From contig NC_079977.1 in the NCBI RefSeq assembly GCF_029852145.1, positions 3,309,879-3,373,878 on the forward strand: a stretch of 64,000 nt of DNA, given 5' to 3'. The notes under the pieces were generated by a model. It was given only the letters and a program-made list of their open reading frames with translations, had not been told where the DNA came from and did not search any database. Numbering within the stretch: the first letter of the stretch is position 1; each line of letters begins with the position of its first letter. Shown in pieces: positions 48,439 through 62,958 of this stretch. Both the position numbers and the translations under genes were made by a program. The DNA comes from Microplitis mediator. Lineage: Eukaryota > Arthropoda > Insecta > Hymenoptera > Braconidae.

Positions 48439-51400
48439 AAATATAAAAATTATAACCAGTTAAATTTTTACGAGAAATCCCAGAGACATACCATTGAAAT
48501 TCTATAGAAAATATAAAAATTATAACCAGTTAAATTTTTGCGAGAAATCCCAGAGACATACCATTGAAATTCTATAGAAAATATAAAAATTATAACCAGT
48601 TAAATTTTTACGAGAAATCCCAGAGACATACCATTGAAATTCTATAGAAAATATAAAAATTATAACCAGTTAAATTTTTACGAGAAATCCCAGAGACATA
48701 CCATTGAAATTCTATAGAAAATATAAAAATTATAACCAGTTAAATTTTTACGAGAAATCCCAGAGACATACCATTGAAATTCTATAGAAAATATAAAAAT
48801 TATAACCAGTTAAATTTTTACGAGAAATCCCAGAGACATACCATTGAAATTCTATAGAAAATATAAAAATTATAACCAGTTAAATTTTTACGAGAAATCC
48901 CAGAGACATACCATTGAAATTCTATAGAAAATATAAAAATTATAACCAGTTAAATTTTGACGAGAAATCCCAGAGACATACCATTGAAATTCTATAGAAA
49001 ATATAAAAATTATAACCAGTTAAATTTTGACGAGAAATCCCAGAGACATACCATTGAAATTCTATAGAAAATATAAAAATTATAACCAGTTAAATTTTGA
49101 CGAGAAATCCCAGAGACATACCATTGAAATTCTATAGAAAATATAAAAATTATAACCAGTTAAATTTTGACGAGAAATCCCAGAGACATACCATTGAAAT
49201 TCTATAGAAAATATAAAAATTATAACCAGTTAAATTTTGACGAGAAATCCCAGAGACATACCATTGAAATTCTATAGAAAATATAAAAATTATAACCAGT
49301 TAAATTTTGACGAGAAATCCCAGAGACATACCATTGAAATTCTATAGAAAATATAAAAATTATAACCAGTTAAATTTTTACGAGAAATCCCAGAGACATA
49401 CCATTGAAATTCTATAGAAAATATAAAAATTATAACCAGTTAAATTTTTACGAGAAATCCCAGAGACATACCATTGAAATTCTATAGAAAATATAAAAAT
49501 TATAACCAGTTAAATTTTGACGAGAAATCCCAGAGACATACCATTGAAATTCTATAGAAAATATAAAAATTATAACCAGTTAAATTTTGACGAGAAATCC
49601 CAGAGACATACCATTGAAATTCTATAGAAAATATAAAAATTATAACCAGTTAAATTTTGACGAGAAATCCCAGAGACATACCATTGAAATTCTATAGAAA
49701 ATATAAAAATTATAACCAGTTAAATTTTTACGAGAAATCCCAGAGACATACCATTGAAATTCTATAGAAAATATAAAAATTATAACCAGTTAAATTTTGA
49801 CGAGAAATCCCAGAGACATACCATTGAAATTCTATAGAAAATATAAAAATTATAACCAGTTAAATTTTTACGAGATATCCCAGAGACATACCATTGAAAT
49901 TCTATAGAAAATATAAAAATTATAACCAGTTAAATTTTGACGAGAAATCCCAGAGACATACCATTGAAATTCTATAGAAAATATAAAAATTATAACCAGT
50001 TAAATTTTTACGAGAAATCCCAGAGACATACCATTGAAATTCTATAGAAAATATAAAAATTATAACCAGTTAAATTTTTACGAGAAATCCCAGAGACATA
50101 CCATTGAAATTCTATAGAAAATATAAAAATTATAACCAGTTAAATTTTGACGAGAAATCCCAGAGACATACCATTGAAATTCTATAGAAAATATGAAAAT
50201 TATAACCAGTTAAATTTTTACGAGAAATCCCAGAGACATACCATTGAAATTCTATAGAAAATATAAAAATTATAACCAGTTAAATTTTTACGAGAAATCC
50301 CAGAGACATACCATTGAAATTCTATAGAAAATATAAAAATTATAACCAGTTAAATTTTTACGAGAAATCCCAGAGACATACCATTGAAATTCTATAGAAA
50401 ATATAAAAATTATAACCAGTTAAATTTTGACGAGAAATCCCAGAGACATACCATTGAAATTCTATAGAAAATATAAAAATTATAACCAGTTAAATTTTGA
50501 CGAGAAATCCCAGAGACATACCATTGAAATTCTATAGAAAATATAAAAATTATAACCAGTTAAATTTTGACGAGAAATCCCAGAGACATACCATTGAAAT
50601 TCTATAGAAAATATAAAAATTATAACCAGTTAAATTTTTACGAGAAATCCCAGAGACATACCATTGAAATTCTATAGAAAATATAAAAATTATAACCAGT
50701 TAAATTTTGACGAGAAATCCCAGAGACATACCATTGAAATTCTATAGAAAATATAAAAATTATAACCAGTTAAATTTTTACGAGAAATCCCAGAGACATA
50801 CCATTGAAATTCTATAGAAAATATAAAAATTATAACCAGTTAAATTTTGACGAGAAATCCCAGAGACATACCATTGAAATTCTATAGAAAATATAAAAAT
50901 TATAACCAGTTAAATTTTGACGAGAAATCCCAGAGACATACCATTGAAATTCTATAGAAAATATAAAAATTATAACCAGTTAAATTTTTACGAGAAATCC
51001 CAGAGACATACCATTGAAATTCTATAGAAAATATAAAAATTATAACCAGTTAAATTTTGACGAGAAATCCCAGAGACATACCATTGAAATTCTATAGAAA
51101 ATATAAAAATTATAACCAGTTAAATTTTTACGAGAAATCCCAGAGACATACCATTGAAATTCTATAGAAAATATAAAAATTATAACCAGTTAAATTTTTA
51201 CGAGAAATCCCAGAGACATACCATTGAAATTCTATAGAAAATATAAAAATTATAACCAGTTAAATTTTGACGAGAAATCCCAGAGACATACCATTGAAAT
51301 TCTATAGAAAATATGAAAATTATAACCAGTTAAATTTTTACGAGAAATCCCAGAGACATACCATTGAAATTCTATAGAAAATATAAAAATTATAACCAGT

Positions 51401-52569
51401 TAAATTTTTACGAGAAATCCCAGAGACATACCATTGAAATTCTATAGAAAATACAAAAATTATAACCAGTTAAATTTTGACGAGAAATCCCAGAGACATA
51501 CCATTGAAATTCTATAGAAAATATAAAAATTATAACCAGTTAAATTTTGACGAGAAATCCCAGAGACATACCATTGAAATTCTATAGAAAATATAAAAAT
51601 TATAACCAGTTAAATTTTGACGAGAAATCCCAGAGACATACCATTGAAATTCTATAGAAAATACAAATATTATGACCAGTTAAATTTTTACGAGAAATCC
51701 CAGAGACATACCATTGAAATTCTATAGAAAATACAAAAATTATAACCAGTTAAATTTTTACGAGAAATCCCAGAGACATACCATTGAAATTCTATAGAAA
51801 ATATAAAAATTATAACCAGTTAAATTTTTACGAGAAATCCCAGAGACATACCATTGAAATTCTATAGAAAATACAAAAATTATAACCAGTTAAATTTTTA
51901 CGAGAAATCCCAGAGACATACCATTGAAATTCTATAGAAAATATAAAAATTATAACCAGTTAAATTTTGACGAGAAATCCCAGAGACATACCATTGAAAT
52001 TCTATAGAAAATACAAATATTATGACCAGTTAAATTTTGACGAGAAATCCCAGAGACATACCATTGAAATTCTATAGAAAATACAAAAATTATAACCAGT
52101 TAAATTTTTACGAGAAATCCCAGAGACATACCATTGAAATTCTATAGAAAATATAAAAATTATAACCAGTTAAATTTTGACGAGAAATCCCAGAGACATA
52201 CCATTGAAATTCTATAGAAAATATAAAAATTATAACCAGTTAAATTTTTACGAGAAATCCCAGAGACATACCATTGAAATTCTATAGAAAATACAAAAAT
52301 TATAACCAGTTAAATTTTTACGAGAAATCCCAGAGACATACCATTGAAATTCTATAGAAAATACAAATATTATGACCAGTTAAATTTTTACGAGAAATCC
52401 CAGAGACATACCATTGAAATTCTATAGAAAATACAAATATTATGACCAGTTAAATTTTTACGAGAAATCCCAGAGACATACCATTGAAATTCTATAGAAA
52501 ATACAAAAATTATAACCAGTTAAATTTATACGAGAAATCCCAGAGACATACCATTGAAATTCTATAGAA

Positions 52570-55500
52570 AATATGAAAATTATAACCAGTTAAATTTTGA
52601 CGAGAAATCCCAGAGACATACCATTGAAATTCTATAGAAAATATAAAAATTATAACCAGTTAAATTTTTACGAGAAATCCCAGAGACATACCATTGAAAT
52701 TCTATAGAAAATATAAAAATTATAACCAGTTAAATTTTGACGAGAAATCCCAGAGACATACCATTGAAATTCTATAAAAAATATAAAAATTATAACCAGT
52801 TAAATTTTTACGAGAAATCCCAGAGACATACCATTGAAATTCTATAGAAAATACAAAAATTATAACCAGTTAAATTTTTACGAGAAATCCCAGAGACATA
52901 CCATTGAAATTCTATAGAAAATATGAAAATTATAACCAGTTAAATTTTGACGAGAAATCCCAGAGACATACCATTGAAATTCTATAGAAAATATAAAAAT
53001 TATAACCAGTTAAATTTTGACGAGAAATCCAAGAGACATACCATTGAAATTCTATAGAAAATATGAAAATTATAACCAGTTAAATTTTTACGAGAAATCC
53101 CAGAGACATACCATTGAAATTCTATAGAAAATACAAAAATTATAACCAGTTAAATTTTTACGAGAAATCCCAGAGACATACCATTGAAATTCTATAGAAA
53201 ATATAAAAATTATAACCAGTTAAATTTTTACGAGAAATCCCAGAGACATACCATTGAAATTCTATAGAAAATATAAAAATTATAACCAGTTAAATTTTGA
53301 CGAGAAATCCCAGAGACATACCATTGAAATTCTATAGAAAATATGAAAATTATAACCAGTTAAATTTTGACGAGAAATCCCAGAGACATACCATTGAAAT
53401 TCTATAGAAAATATAAAAATTATAACCAGTTAAATTTTGACGAGAAATCCAAGAGACACACCATTGAAATTCTATAGAAAATATGAAAATTATAACCAGT
53501 TAAATTTTTACGAGAAATCCCAGAGACATACCATTGAAATTCTATAGAAAATACAAAAATTATAACCAGTTAAATTTTGACGAGAAATCCCAGAGACATA
53601 CCATTGAAATTCTATAGAAAATATGAAAATTATAACCAGTTAAATTTTGACGAGAAATCCCAGAGACATACCATTGAAATTCTATAGAAAATATAAAAAT
53701 TATAACCAGTTAAATTTTGACGAGAAATCCCAGAGACATACCATTGAAATTCTATAGAAAATATAAAAATTATAACCAGTTAAATTTTTACGAGAAATCC
53801 CAGAGACATACCATTGAAATTCTATAGAAAATATAAAAATTATAACCAGTTAAATTTTGACGAGAAATCCCAGAGACATACCATTGAAATTCTATAGAAA
53901 ATATAAAAATTATAACCAGTTAAATTTTTACGAGAAATCCCAGAGACATACCATTGAAATTCTATAGAAAATATAAAAATTATAACCAGTTAAATTTTTA
54001 CGAGAAATCCCAGAGACATACCATTGAAATTCTATAGAAAATATAAAAATTATAACCAGTTAAATTTTGACGAGAAATCCCAGAGACATACCATTGAAAT
54101 TCTATAGAAAATACAAAAATTATAACCAGTTAAATTTTTACGAGAAATCCCAGAGACATACCATTGAAATTCTATAGAAAATATGAAAATTATAACCAGT
54201 TAAATTTTGACGAGAAATCCCAGAGACATACCATTGAAATTCTATAGAAAATATGAAAATTATAACCAGTTAAATTTTGACGAGAAATCCCAGAGACATA
54301 CCATTGAAATTCTATAGAAAATATAAAAATTATAACCAGTTAAATTTTTACGAGAAATCCCAGAGACATACCATTGAAATTCTATAGAAAATATAAAAAT
54401 TATAACCAGTTAAATTTTGACGAGAAATCCAAGAGACATACCATTGAAATTCTATAGAAAATATGAAAATTATAACCAGTTAAATTTTGACGAGAAATCC
54501 CAGAGACATACCATTGAAATTCTATAGAAAATACAAAAATTATAACCAGTTAAATTTTTACGAGAAATCCCAGAGACATACCATTGAAATTCTATAGAAA
54601 ATATGAAAATTATAACCAGTTAAATTTTGACGAGAAATCCCAGAGACATACCATTGAAATTCTATAGAAAATATAAAAATTATAACCAGTTAAATTTTTA
54701 CGAGAAATCCCAGAGACATACCATTGAAATTCTATAGAAAATATAAAAATTATAACCAGTTAAATTTTGACGAGAAATCCAAGAGACATACCATTGAAAT
54801 TCTATAGAAAATATGAAAATTATAACCAGTTAAATTTTTACGAGAAATCCCAGAGACATACCATTGAAATTCTATAGAAAATACAAAAATTATAACCAGT
54901 TAAATTTTTACGAGAAATCCCAGAGACATACCATTGAAATTCTATAGAAAATATAAAAATTATAACCAGTTAAATTTTTACGAGAAATCCCAGAGACATA
55001 CCATTGAAATTCTATAGAAAATATAAAAATTATAACCAGTTAAATTTTGACGAGAAATCCCAGAGACATACCATTGAAATTCTATAGAAAATATGAAAAT
55101 TATAACCAGTTAAATTTTGACGAGAAATCCCAAAGACATACCATTGAAATTCTATAGAAAATATAAAAATTATAACCAGTTAAATTTTGACGAGAAATCC
55201 AAGAGACATACCATTGAAATTCTATAGAAAATATGAAAATTATAACCAGTTAAATTTTTACGAGAAATCCCAGAGACATACCATTGAAATTCTATAGAAA
55301 ATACAAAAATTATAACCAGTTAAATTTTGACGAGAAATCCCAGAGACATACCATTGAAATTCTATAGAAAATATGAAAATTATAACCAGTTAAATTTTGA
55401 CGAGAAATCCAAGAGACATACCATTGAAATTCTATAGAAAATATGAAAATTATAACCAGTTAAATTTTTACGAGAAATCCCAGAGACATACCATTGAAAT

Positions 55501-58500
55501 TCTATAGAAAATACAAAAATTATAACCAGTTAAATTTTGACGAGAAATCCCAGAGACATACCATTGAAATTCTATAGAAAATATAAAAATTATAACCAGT
55601 TAAATTTTTACGAGAAATCCCAGAGACATACCATTGAAATTCTATAGAAAATATAAAAATTATAACCAGTTAAATTTTTACGAGAAATCCCAGAGACATA
55701 CCATTGAAATTCTATAGAAAATATAAAAATTATAACCAGTTAAATTTTGACGAGAAATCCCAGAGACATACCATTGAAATTCTATAGAAAATATGAAAAT
55801 TATAACCAGTTAAATTTTGACGAGAAATCCCAGAGACATACCATTGAAATTCTATAGAAAATATAAAAATTATAACCAGTTAAATTTTTACGAGAAATCC
55901 CAGAGACATACCATTGAAATTCTATAGAAAATATAAAAATTATAACCAGTTAAATTTTGACGAGAAATCCCAGAGACATACCATTGAAATTCTATAAAAA
56001 ATATAAAAATTATAACCAGTTAAATTTTTACGAGAAATCCCAGAGACATACCATTGAAATTCTATAGAAAATACAAAAATTATAACCAGTTAAATTTTTA
56101 CGAGAAATCCCAGAGACATACCATTGAAATTCTATAGAAAATATGAAAATTATAACCAGTTAAATTTTTACGAGAAATCCCAGAGACATACCATTGAAAT
56201 TCTATAGAAAATATAAAAATTATAACCAGTTAAATTTTGACGAGAAATCCAAGAGACATACCATTGAAATTCTATAGAAAATATGAAAATTATAACCAGT
56301 TAAATTTTGACGAGAAATCCCAGAGACATACCATTGAAATTCTATAAAAAATATAAAAATTATAACCAGTTAAATTTTTACGAGAAATCCCAGAGACATA
56401 CCATTGAAATTCTATAGAAAATATAAAAATTATAACCAGTTAAATTTTGACGAGAAATCCCAGAGACATACCATTGAAATTCTATAAAAAATATAAAAAT
56501 TATAACCAGTTAAATTTTTACGAGAAATCCCAGAGACATACCATTGAAATTCTATAGAAAATACAAAAATTATAACCAGTTAAATTTTTACGAGAAATCC
56601 CAGAGACATACCATTGAAATTCTATAGAAAATATGAAAATTATAACCAGTTAAATTTTTACGAGAAATCCCAGAGACATACCATTGAAATTCTATAGAAA
56701 ATATAAAAATTATAACCAGTTAAATTTTGACGAGAAATCCAAGAGACATACCATTGAAATTCTATAGAAAATATGAAAATTATAACCAGTTAAATTTTTA
56801 CGAGAAATCCCAGAGACATACCATTGAAATTCTATAGAAAATACAAAAATTATAACCAGTTAAATTTTGACGAGAAATCCCAGAGACATACCATTGAAAT
56901 TCTATAGAAAATATGAAAATTATAACCAGTTAAATTTTGACGAGAAATCCCAGAGACATACCATTGAAATTCTATAGAAAATATAAAAATTATAACCAGT
57001 TAAATTTTGACGAGAAATCCCAGAGACATACCATTGAAATTCTATAGAAAATATAAAAATTATAACCAGTTAAATTTTGACGAGAAATCCCAGAGACATA
57101 CCATTGAAATTCTATAGAAAATATAAAAATTATAACCAGTTAAATTTTTACGAGAAATCCCAGAGACATACCATTGAAATTCTATAGAAAATATAAAAAT
57201 TATAACCAGTTAAATTTTTACGAGAAATCCCAGAGACATACCATTGAAATTCTATAGAAAATATAAAAATTATAACCAGTTAAATTTTTACGAGAAATCC
57301 CAGAGACATACCATTGAAATTCTATAGAAAATATAAAAATTATAACCAGTTAAATTTTTACGAGAAATCCCAGAGACATACCATTGAAATTCTATAGAAA
57401 ATATAAAAATTATAACCAGTTAAATTTTGACGAGAAATCCCAGAGACATACCATTGAAATTCTATAGAAAATATGAAAATTATAACCAGTTAAATTTTGA
57501 CGAGAAATCCCAGAGACATACCATTGAAATTCTATAGAAAATATAAAAATTATAACCAGTTAAATTTTTACGAGAAATCCCAGAGACATACCATTGAAAT
57601 TCTATAGAAAATATAAAAATTATAACCAGTTAAATTTTTACGAGAAATCCCAGAGACATACCATTGAAATTCTATAAAAAATATAAAAATTATAACCAGT
57701 TAAATTTTTACGAGAAATCCCAGAGACATACCATTGAAATTCTATAGAAAATACAAAAATTATAACCAGTTAAATTTTTACGAGAAATCCCAGAGACATA
57801 CCATTGAAATTCTATAGAAAATATGAAAATTATAACCAGTTAAATTTTGACGAGAAATCCCAGAGACATACCATTGAAATTCTATAGAAAATATAAAAAT
57901 TATAACCAGTTAAATTTTTACGAGAAATCCCAGAGACATACCATTGAAATTCTATAGAAAATATAAAAATTATAACCAGTTAAATTTTGACGAGAAATCC
58001 AAGAGACATACCATTGAAATTCTATAGAAAATATGAAAATTATAACCAGTTAAATTTTTACGAGAAATCCCAGAGACATACCATTGAAATTCTATAGAAA
58101 ATATAAAAATTAGAACCAGTTAAATTTTTACGAGAAATCCCAGAGACATACCATTGAAATTCTATAGAAAATATAAAAATTATAACCAGTTAAATTTTTA
58201 CGAGAAATCCCAGAGACATACCATTGAAATTCTATAGAAAATATAAAAATTATAACCAGTTAAATTTTGACGAGAAATCCCAGAGACATACCATTGAAAT
58301 TCTATAGAAAATATAAAAATTATAACCAGTTAAATTTTGACGAGAAATCCCAGAGACATACCATTGAAATTCTATAGAAAATATAAAAATTATAACCAGT
58401 TAAATTTTTACGAGAAATCCCAGAGACATACCATTGAAATTCTATAGAAAATATAAAAATTATAACCAGTTAAATTTTGACGAGAAATCCAAGAGACATA

Positions 58501-61500
58501 CCATTGAAATTCTATAGAAAATATGAAAATTATAACCAGTTAAATTTTTACGAGAAATCCCAGAGACATACCATTGAAATTCTATAGAAAATACAAAAAT
58601 TATAACCAGTTAAATTTTTACGAGAAATCCCAGAGACATACCATTGAAATTCTATAGAAAATATAAAAATTATAACCAGTTAAATTTTTACGAGAAATCC
58701 CAGAGACATACCATTGAAATTCTATAGAAAATATAAAAATTATAACCAGTTAAATTTTGACGAGAAATCCCAGAGACATACCATTGAAATTCTATAGAAA
58801 ATATGAAAATTATAACCAGTTAAATTTTGACGAGAAATCCAAGAGACATACCATTGAAATTCTATAGAAAATATGAAAATTATAACCAGTTAAATTTTTA
58901 CGAGAAATCCCAGAGACATACCATTGAAATTCTATAGAAAATACAAAAATTATAACCAGTTAAATTTTGACGAGAAATCCCAGAGACATACCATTGAAAT
59001 TCTATAGAAAATATGAAAATTATAACCAGTTAAATTTTGACGAGAAATCCCAGAGACATACCATTGAAATTCTATAGAAAATATAAAAATTATAACCAGT
59101 TAAATTTTTACGAGAAATCCCAGAGACATACCATTGAAATTCTATAGAAAATATAAAAATTATAACCAGTTAAATTTTGACGAGAAATCCCAGAGACATA
59201 CCATTGAAATTCTATAGAAAATATGAAAATTATAACCAGTTAAATTTTGACGAGAAATCCCAGAGACATACCATTGAAATTCTATAGAAAATATAAAAAT
59301 TATAACCAGTTAAATTTTTACGAGAAATCCCAGAGACATACCATTGAAATTCTATAGAAAATATAAAAATTATAACCAGTTAAATTTTGACGAGAAATCC
59401 CAGAGACATACCATTGAAATTCTATAGAAAATATAAAAATTATAACCAGTTAAATTTTTACGAGGAATCCCAGAGACATACCATTGAAATTCTATAGAAA
59501 ATACAAAAATTATAACCAGTTAAATTTTTACGAGAAATCCCAGAGACATACCATTGAAATTCTATAGAAAATACAAAAATTATAACCAGTTAAATTTTGA
59601 CGAGAAATCCCAGAGACATACCATTGAAATTCTATAGAAAATATGAAAATTATAACCAGTTAAATTTTTACGAGAAATCCCAGAGACATACCATTGAAAT
59701 TCTATAGAAAATATGAAAATTATAACCAGTTAAATTTTGACGAGAAATCCCAGAGACATACCATTGAAATTCTATAGAAAATACAAAAATTATAACCAGT
59801 TAAATTTTGACGAGAAATCCCAGAGACATACCATTGAAATTCTATAGAAAATATAAAAATTATAACCAGTTAAATTTTTACGAGAAATCCCAGAGACATA
59901 CCATTGAAATTCTATAGAAAATATAAAAATTATAACCAGTTAAATTTTTACGAGAAATCCCAGAGACATACCATTGAAATTCTATAGAAAATATAAAAAT
60001 TATAACCAGTTAAATTTTGACGAGAAATCCCAGAGACATACCATTGAAATTCTATAGAAAATATAAAAATTATAACCAGTTAAATTTTGACGAGAAATCC
60101 CAGAGACATACCATTGAAATTCTATAGAAAATACAAAAATTATAACCAGTTAAATTTTTACGAGAAATCCCAGAGACATACCATTGAAATTCAATAGAAA
60201 ATATAAAAATTATAACCAGTTCAATTTTTACGAGAAATCCCAGAGACATACCATTGAAATTCTATAGAAAATATAAAAATTATAACCAGTTAAATTTTTA
60301 CGAGAAATCCCAGAGACATACCATTGAAATTCTATAGAAAATATAAAAATTATAACCAGTTAAATTTTTACGAGAAATCCCAGAGACATACCATTGAAAT
60401 TCTATAGAAAATACAAAAATTATAACCAGTTAAATTTTTACGAGAAATCCCAGAGACATACCATTGAAATTCTATAGAAAATACAAAAATTATAACCAGT
60501 TAAATTTTTACGAGAAATCCCAGAGACATACCATTGAAATTCTATAGAAAATATAAAAATTATAACCAGTTAAATTTTTACGAGAAATCCCAGAGACATA
60601 CCATTGAAATTCTATAGAAAATACAAAAATTATAACCAGTTAAATTTTTACGAGAAATCCCAGAGACATACCATTGAAATTCTATAGAAAATATAAAAAT
60701 TATAACCAGTTAAATTTTTACGAGAAATCCCAGAGACATACCATTGAAATTCTATAGAAAATACAAAAATTATAACCAGTTAAATTTTTACGAGAAATCC
60801 CAGAGACATACCATTGAAATTCTATAGAAAATATAAAAATTATAACCAGTTAAATTTTTACGAGAAATCCCAGAGACATACCATTGAAATTCTATAGAAA
60901 ATATAAAAATTATAACCAGTTAAATTTTTACGAGAAATCCCAGAGACATACCATTGAAATTCTATAGAAAATACAAAAATTATAACCAGTTAAATTTTTA
61001 CGAGAAATCCCAGAGACATACCATTGAAATTCTATAGAAAATATAAAAATTATAACCAGTTAAATTTTTACGAGAAATCCCAGAGACATACCATTGAAAT
61101 TCTATAGAAAATATAAAAATTATAACCAGTTAAATTTTTACGAGAAATCCCAGAGACATACCATTGAAATTCTATAGAAAATATAAAAATTATAACCAGT
61201 TAAATTTTTACGAGAAATCCCAGAGACATACCATTGAAATTCTATAGAAAATACAAAAATTATAACCAGTTAAATTTTTACGAGAAATCCCAGAGACATA
61301 CCATTGAAATTCAATAGAAAATATAAAAATTATAACCAGTTCAATTTTTACGAGAAATCCCAGAGATATACCATTGAAATTCTATAGAAAATATAAAAAT
61401 TATAACCAGTTAAATTTTTACGAGAAATCCCAGAGACATACCATTGAAATTCTATAGAAAATATAAAAATTATAACCAGTTAAATTTTTACGAGAAATCC

Positions 61501-62858
61501 CAGAAACATACCATTGAAATTCTATAGAAAATACAAAAATTATAACCAGTTAAATTTTGACGAGAAATCCCAGAGACATACCATTGAAATTCTATAGAAA
61601 ATACAAAAATTATAACCAGTTAAATTTTGACGAGAAATCCCAGAGACATACCATTGAAATTCTATAGAAAATATAAAAATTATAACCAGTTAAATTTTTA
61701 CGAGAAATCCCAGAGACATACCATTGAAATTCTATAGAAAATATAAAAATTATAACCAGTTAAATTTTTACGAGAAATCCCAGAAACATACCATTGAAAT
61801 TCTATAGAAAATACAAAAATTATAACCAGTTAAATTTTGACGAGAAATCCCAGAGACATACCATTGAAATTCTATAGAAAATATAAAAATTATAACCAGT
61901 TAAATTTTGACGAGAAATCCCAGAAACATACCATTGAAATTCTATAGAAAATACAAAAATTATAACCAGTTAAATTTTGACGAGAAATCCCAGAGACATA
62001 CCATTGAAATTCTATAGAAAATATAAAAATTATAACCAGTTAAATTTTTACGAGAAATCCCAGAGACATACCATTGAAATTCTATAGAAAATACAAAAAT
62101 TATAACCAGTTAAATTTTGACGAGAAATCCCAGAGACATACCATTGAAATTCTATAGAAAATACAAAAATTATAACCAGTTAAATTTTGACGAGAAATCC
62201 CAGAGACATACCATTGAAATTCTATAGAAAATATAAAAATTATAACCAGTTAAATTTTGACGAGAAATCCCAGAGACATACCATTGAAATTCTATAGAAA
62301 ATATAAAAATTATAACCAGTTAAATTTTTACGAGAAATCCCAGAGACATACCATTGAAATTCTATAGAAAATATAAAAATTATAACCAGTTAAATTTTGA
62401 CGAGAAATCCCAGAGACATACCATTGAAATTCTATAGAAAATATAAAAATTATAACCAGTTAAATTTTTACGAGAAATCCCAGAGACATACCATTGAAAT
62501 TCTATAGAAAATACAAAAATTATAACCAGTTAAATTTTTACGCGAAATCCCAGAGACATACCATTGAAATTCTATAGAAAATATAAAAATTATAACCAGT
62601 TAAATTTTTACGAGAAATCCCAGAGACATACCATTGAAATTCTATAGAAAATACAAAAATTATAACCAGTTAAATTTTGACGAGAAATCCCAGAGACATA
62701 CCATTGAAATTCTATAGAAAATACAAAAATTATAACCAGTTAAATTTTGACGAGAAATCCCAGAGACATACCATTGAAATTCTATAGAAAATATAAAAAT
62801 TATAACCAGTTAAATTTTGACGAGAAATCCCAGAGACATACCATTGAAATTCTATAGA
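52570..62858. repeat. satellite sub-block, duplication copy 2 (cut by gap)
   Basis: It matches 37380-48438 at offsets of 15,190, then 14,980, then 14,420 bp, so it lacks first 3 and later 8 whole units. It runs into the assembly gap, so its true end is unknown. Confidence 0.85.
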
Positions 62859-62958
62859 NNNNNNNNNNNNNNNNNNNNNNNNNNNNNNNNNNNNNNNNNN
62901 NNNNNNNNNNNNNNNNNNNNNNNNNNNNNNNNNNNNNNNNNNNNNNNNNNNNNNNNNN
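62859..62958. other. assembly gap of 100 N
   Basis: Exactly 100 Ns, the conventional unknown-size gap. The satellite register shifts by 7 bases across it, so the real length is not 100. Confidence 0.99.

Larger units (their letters stand above)
33733..62858. repeat. 70-bp satellite DNA array, main block (416 units)
   Basis: The period is exactly 70 bp, starting from a degenerate first unit near 33733. The block CGAGAAATCC falls at 33771 and every 70 bases to 62821. All positions I checked are in register, including rare variants 15 kb apart. The unit is about 24% GC and contains CAGAGACATACCATTGAAAT and TATAACCAGTTAAATTTT. Variation is almost confined to four sites: T/G before ACGAG, C/A after GAGAAATCC, and T/C and A/G in ATATAAAAAT. 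The size, homogeneity and AT content are those of heterochromatic or (peri)centromeric satellite; location is inference. Confidence 0.97.
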
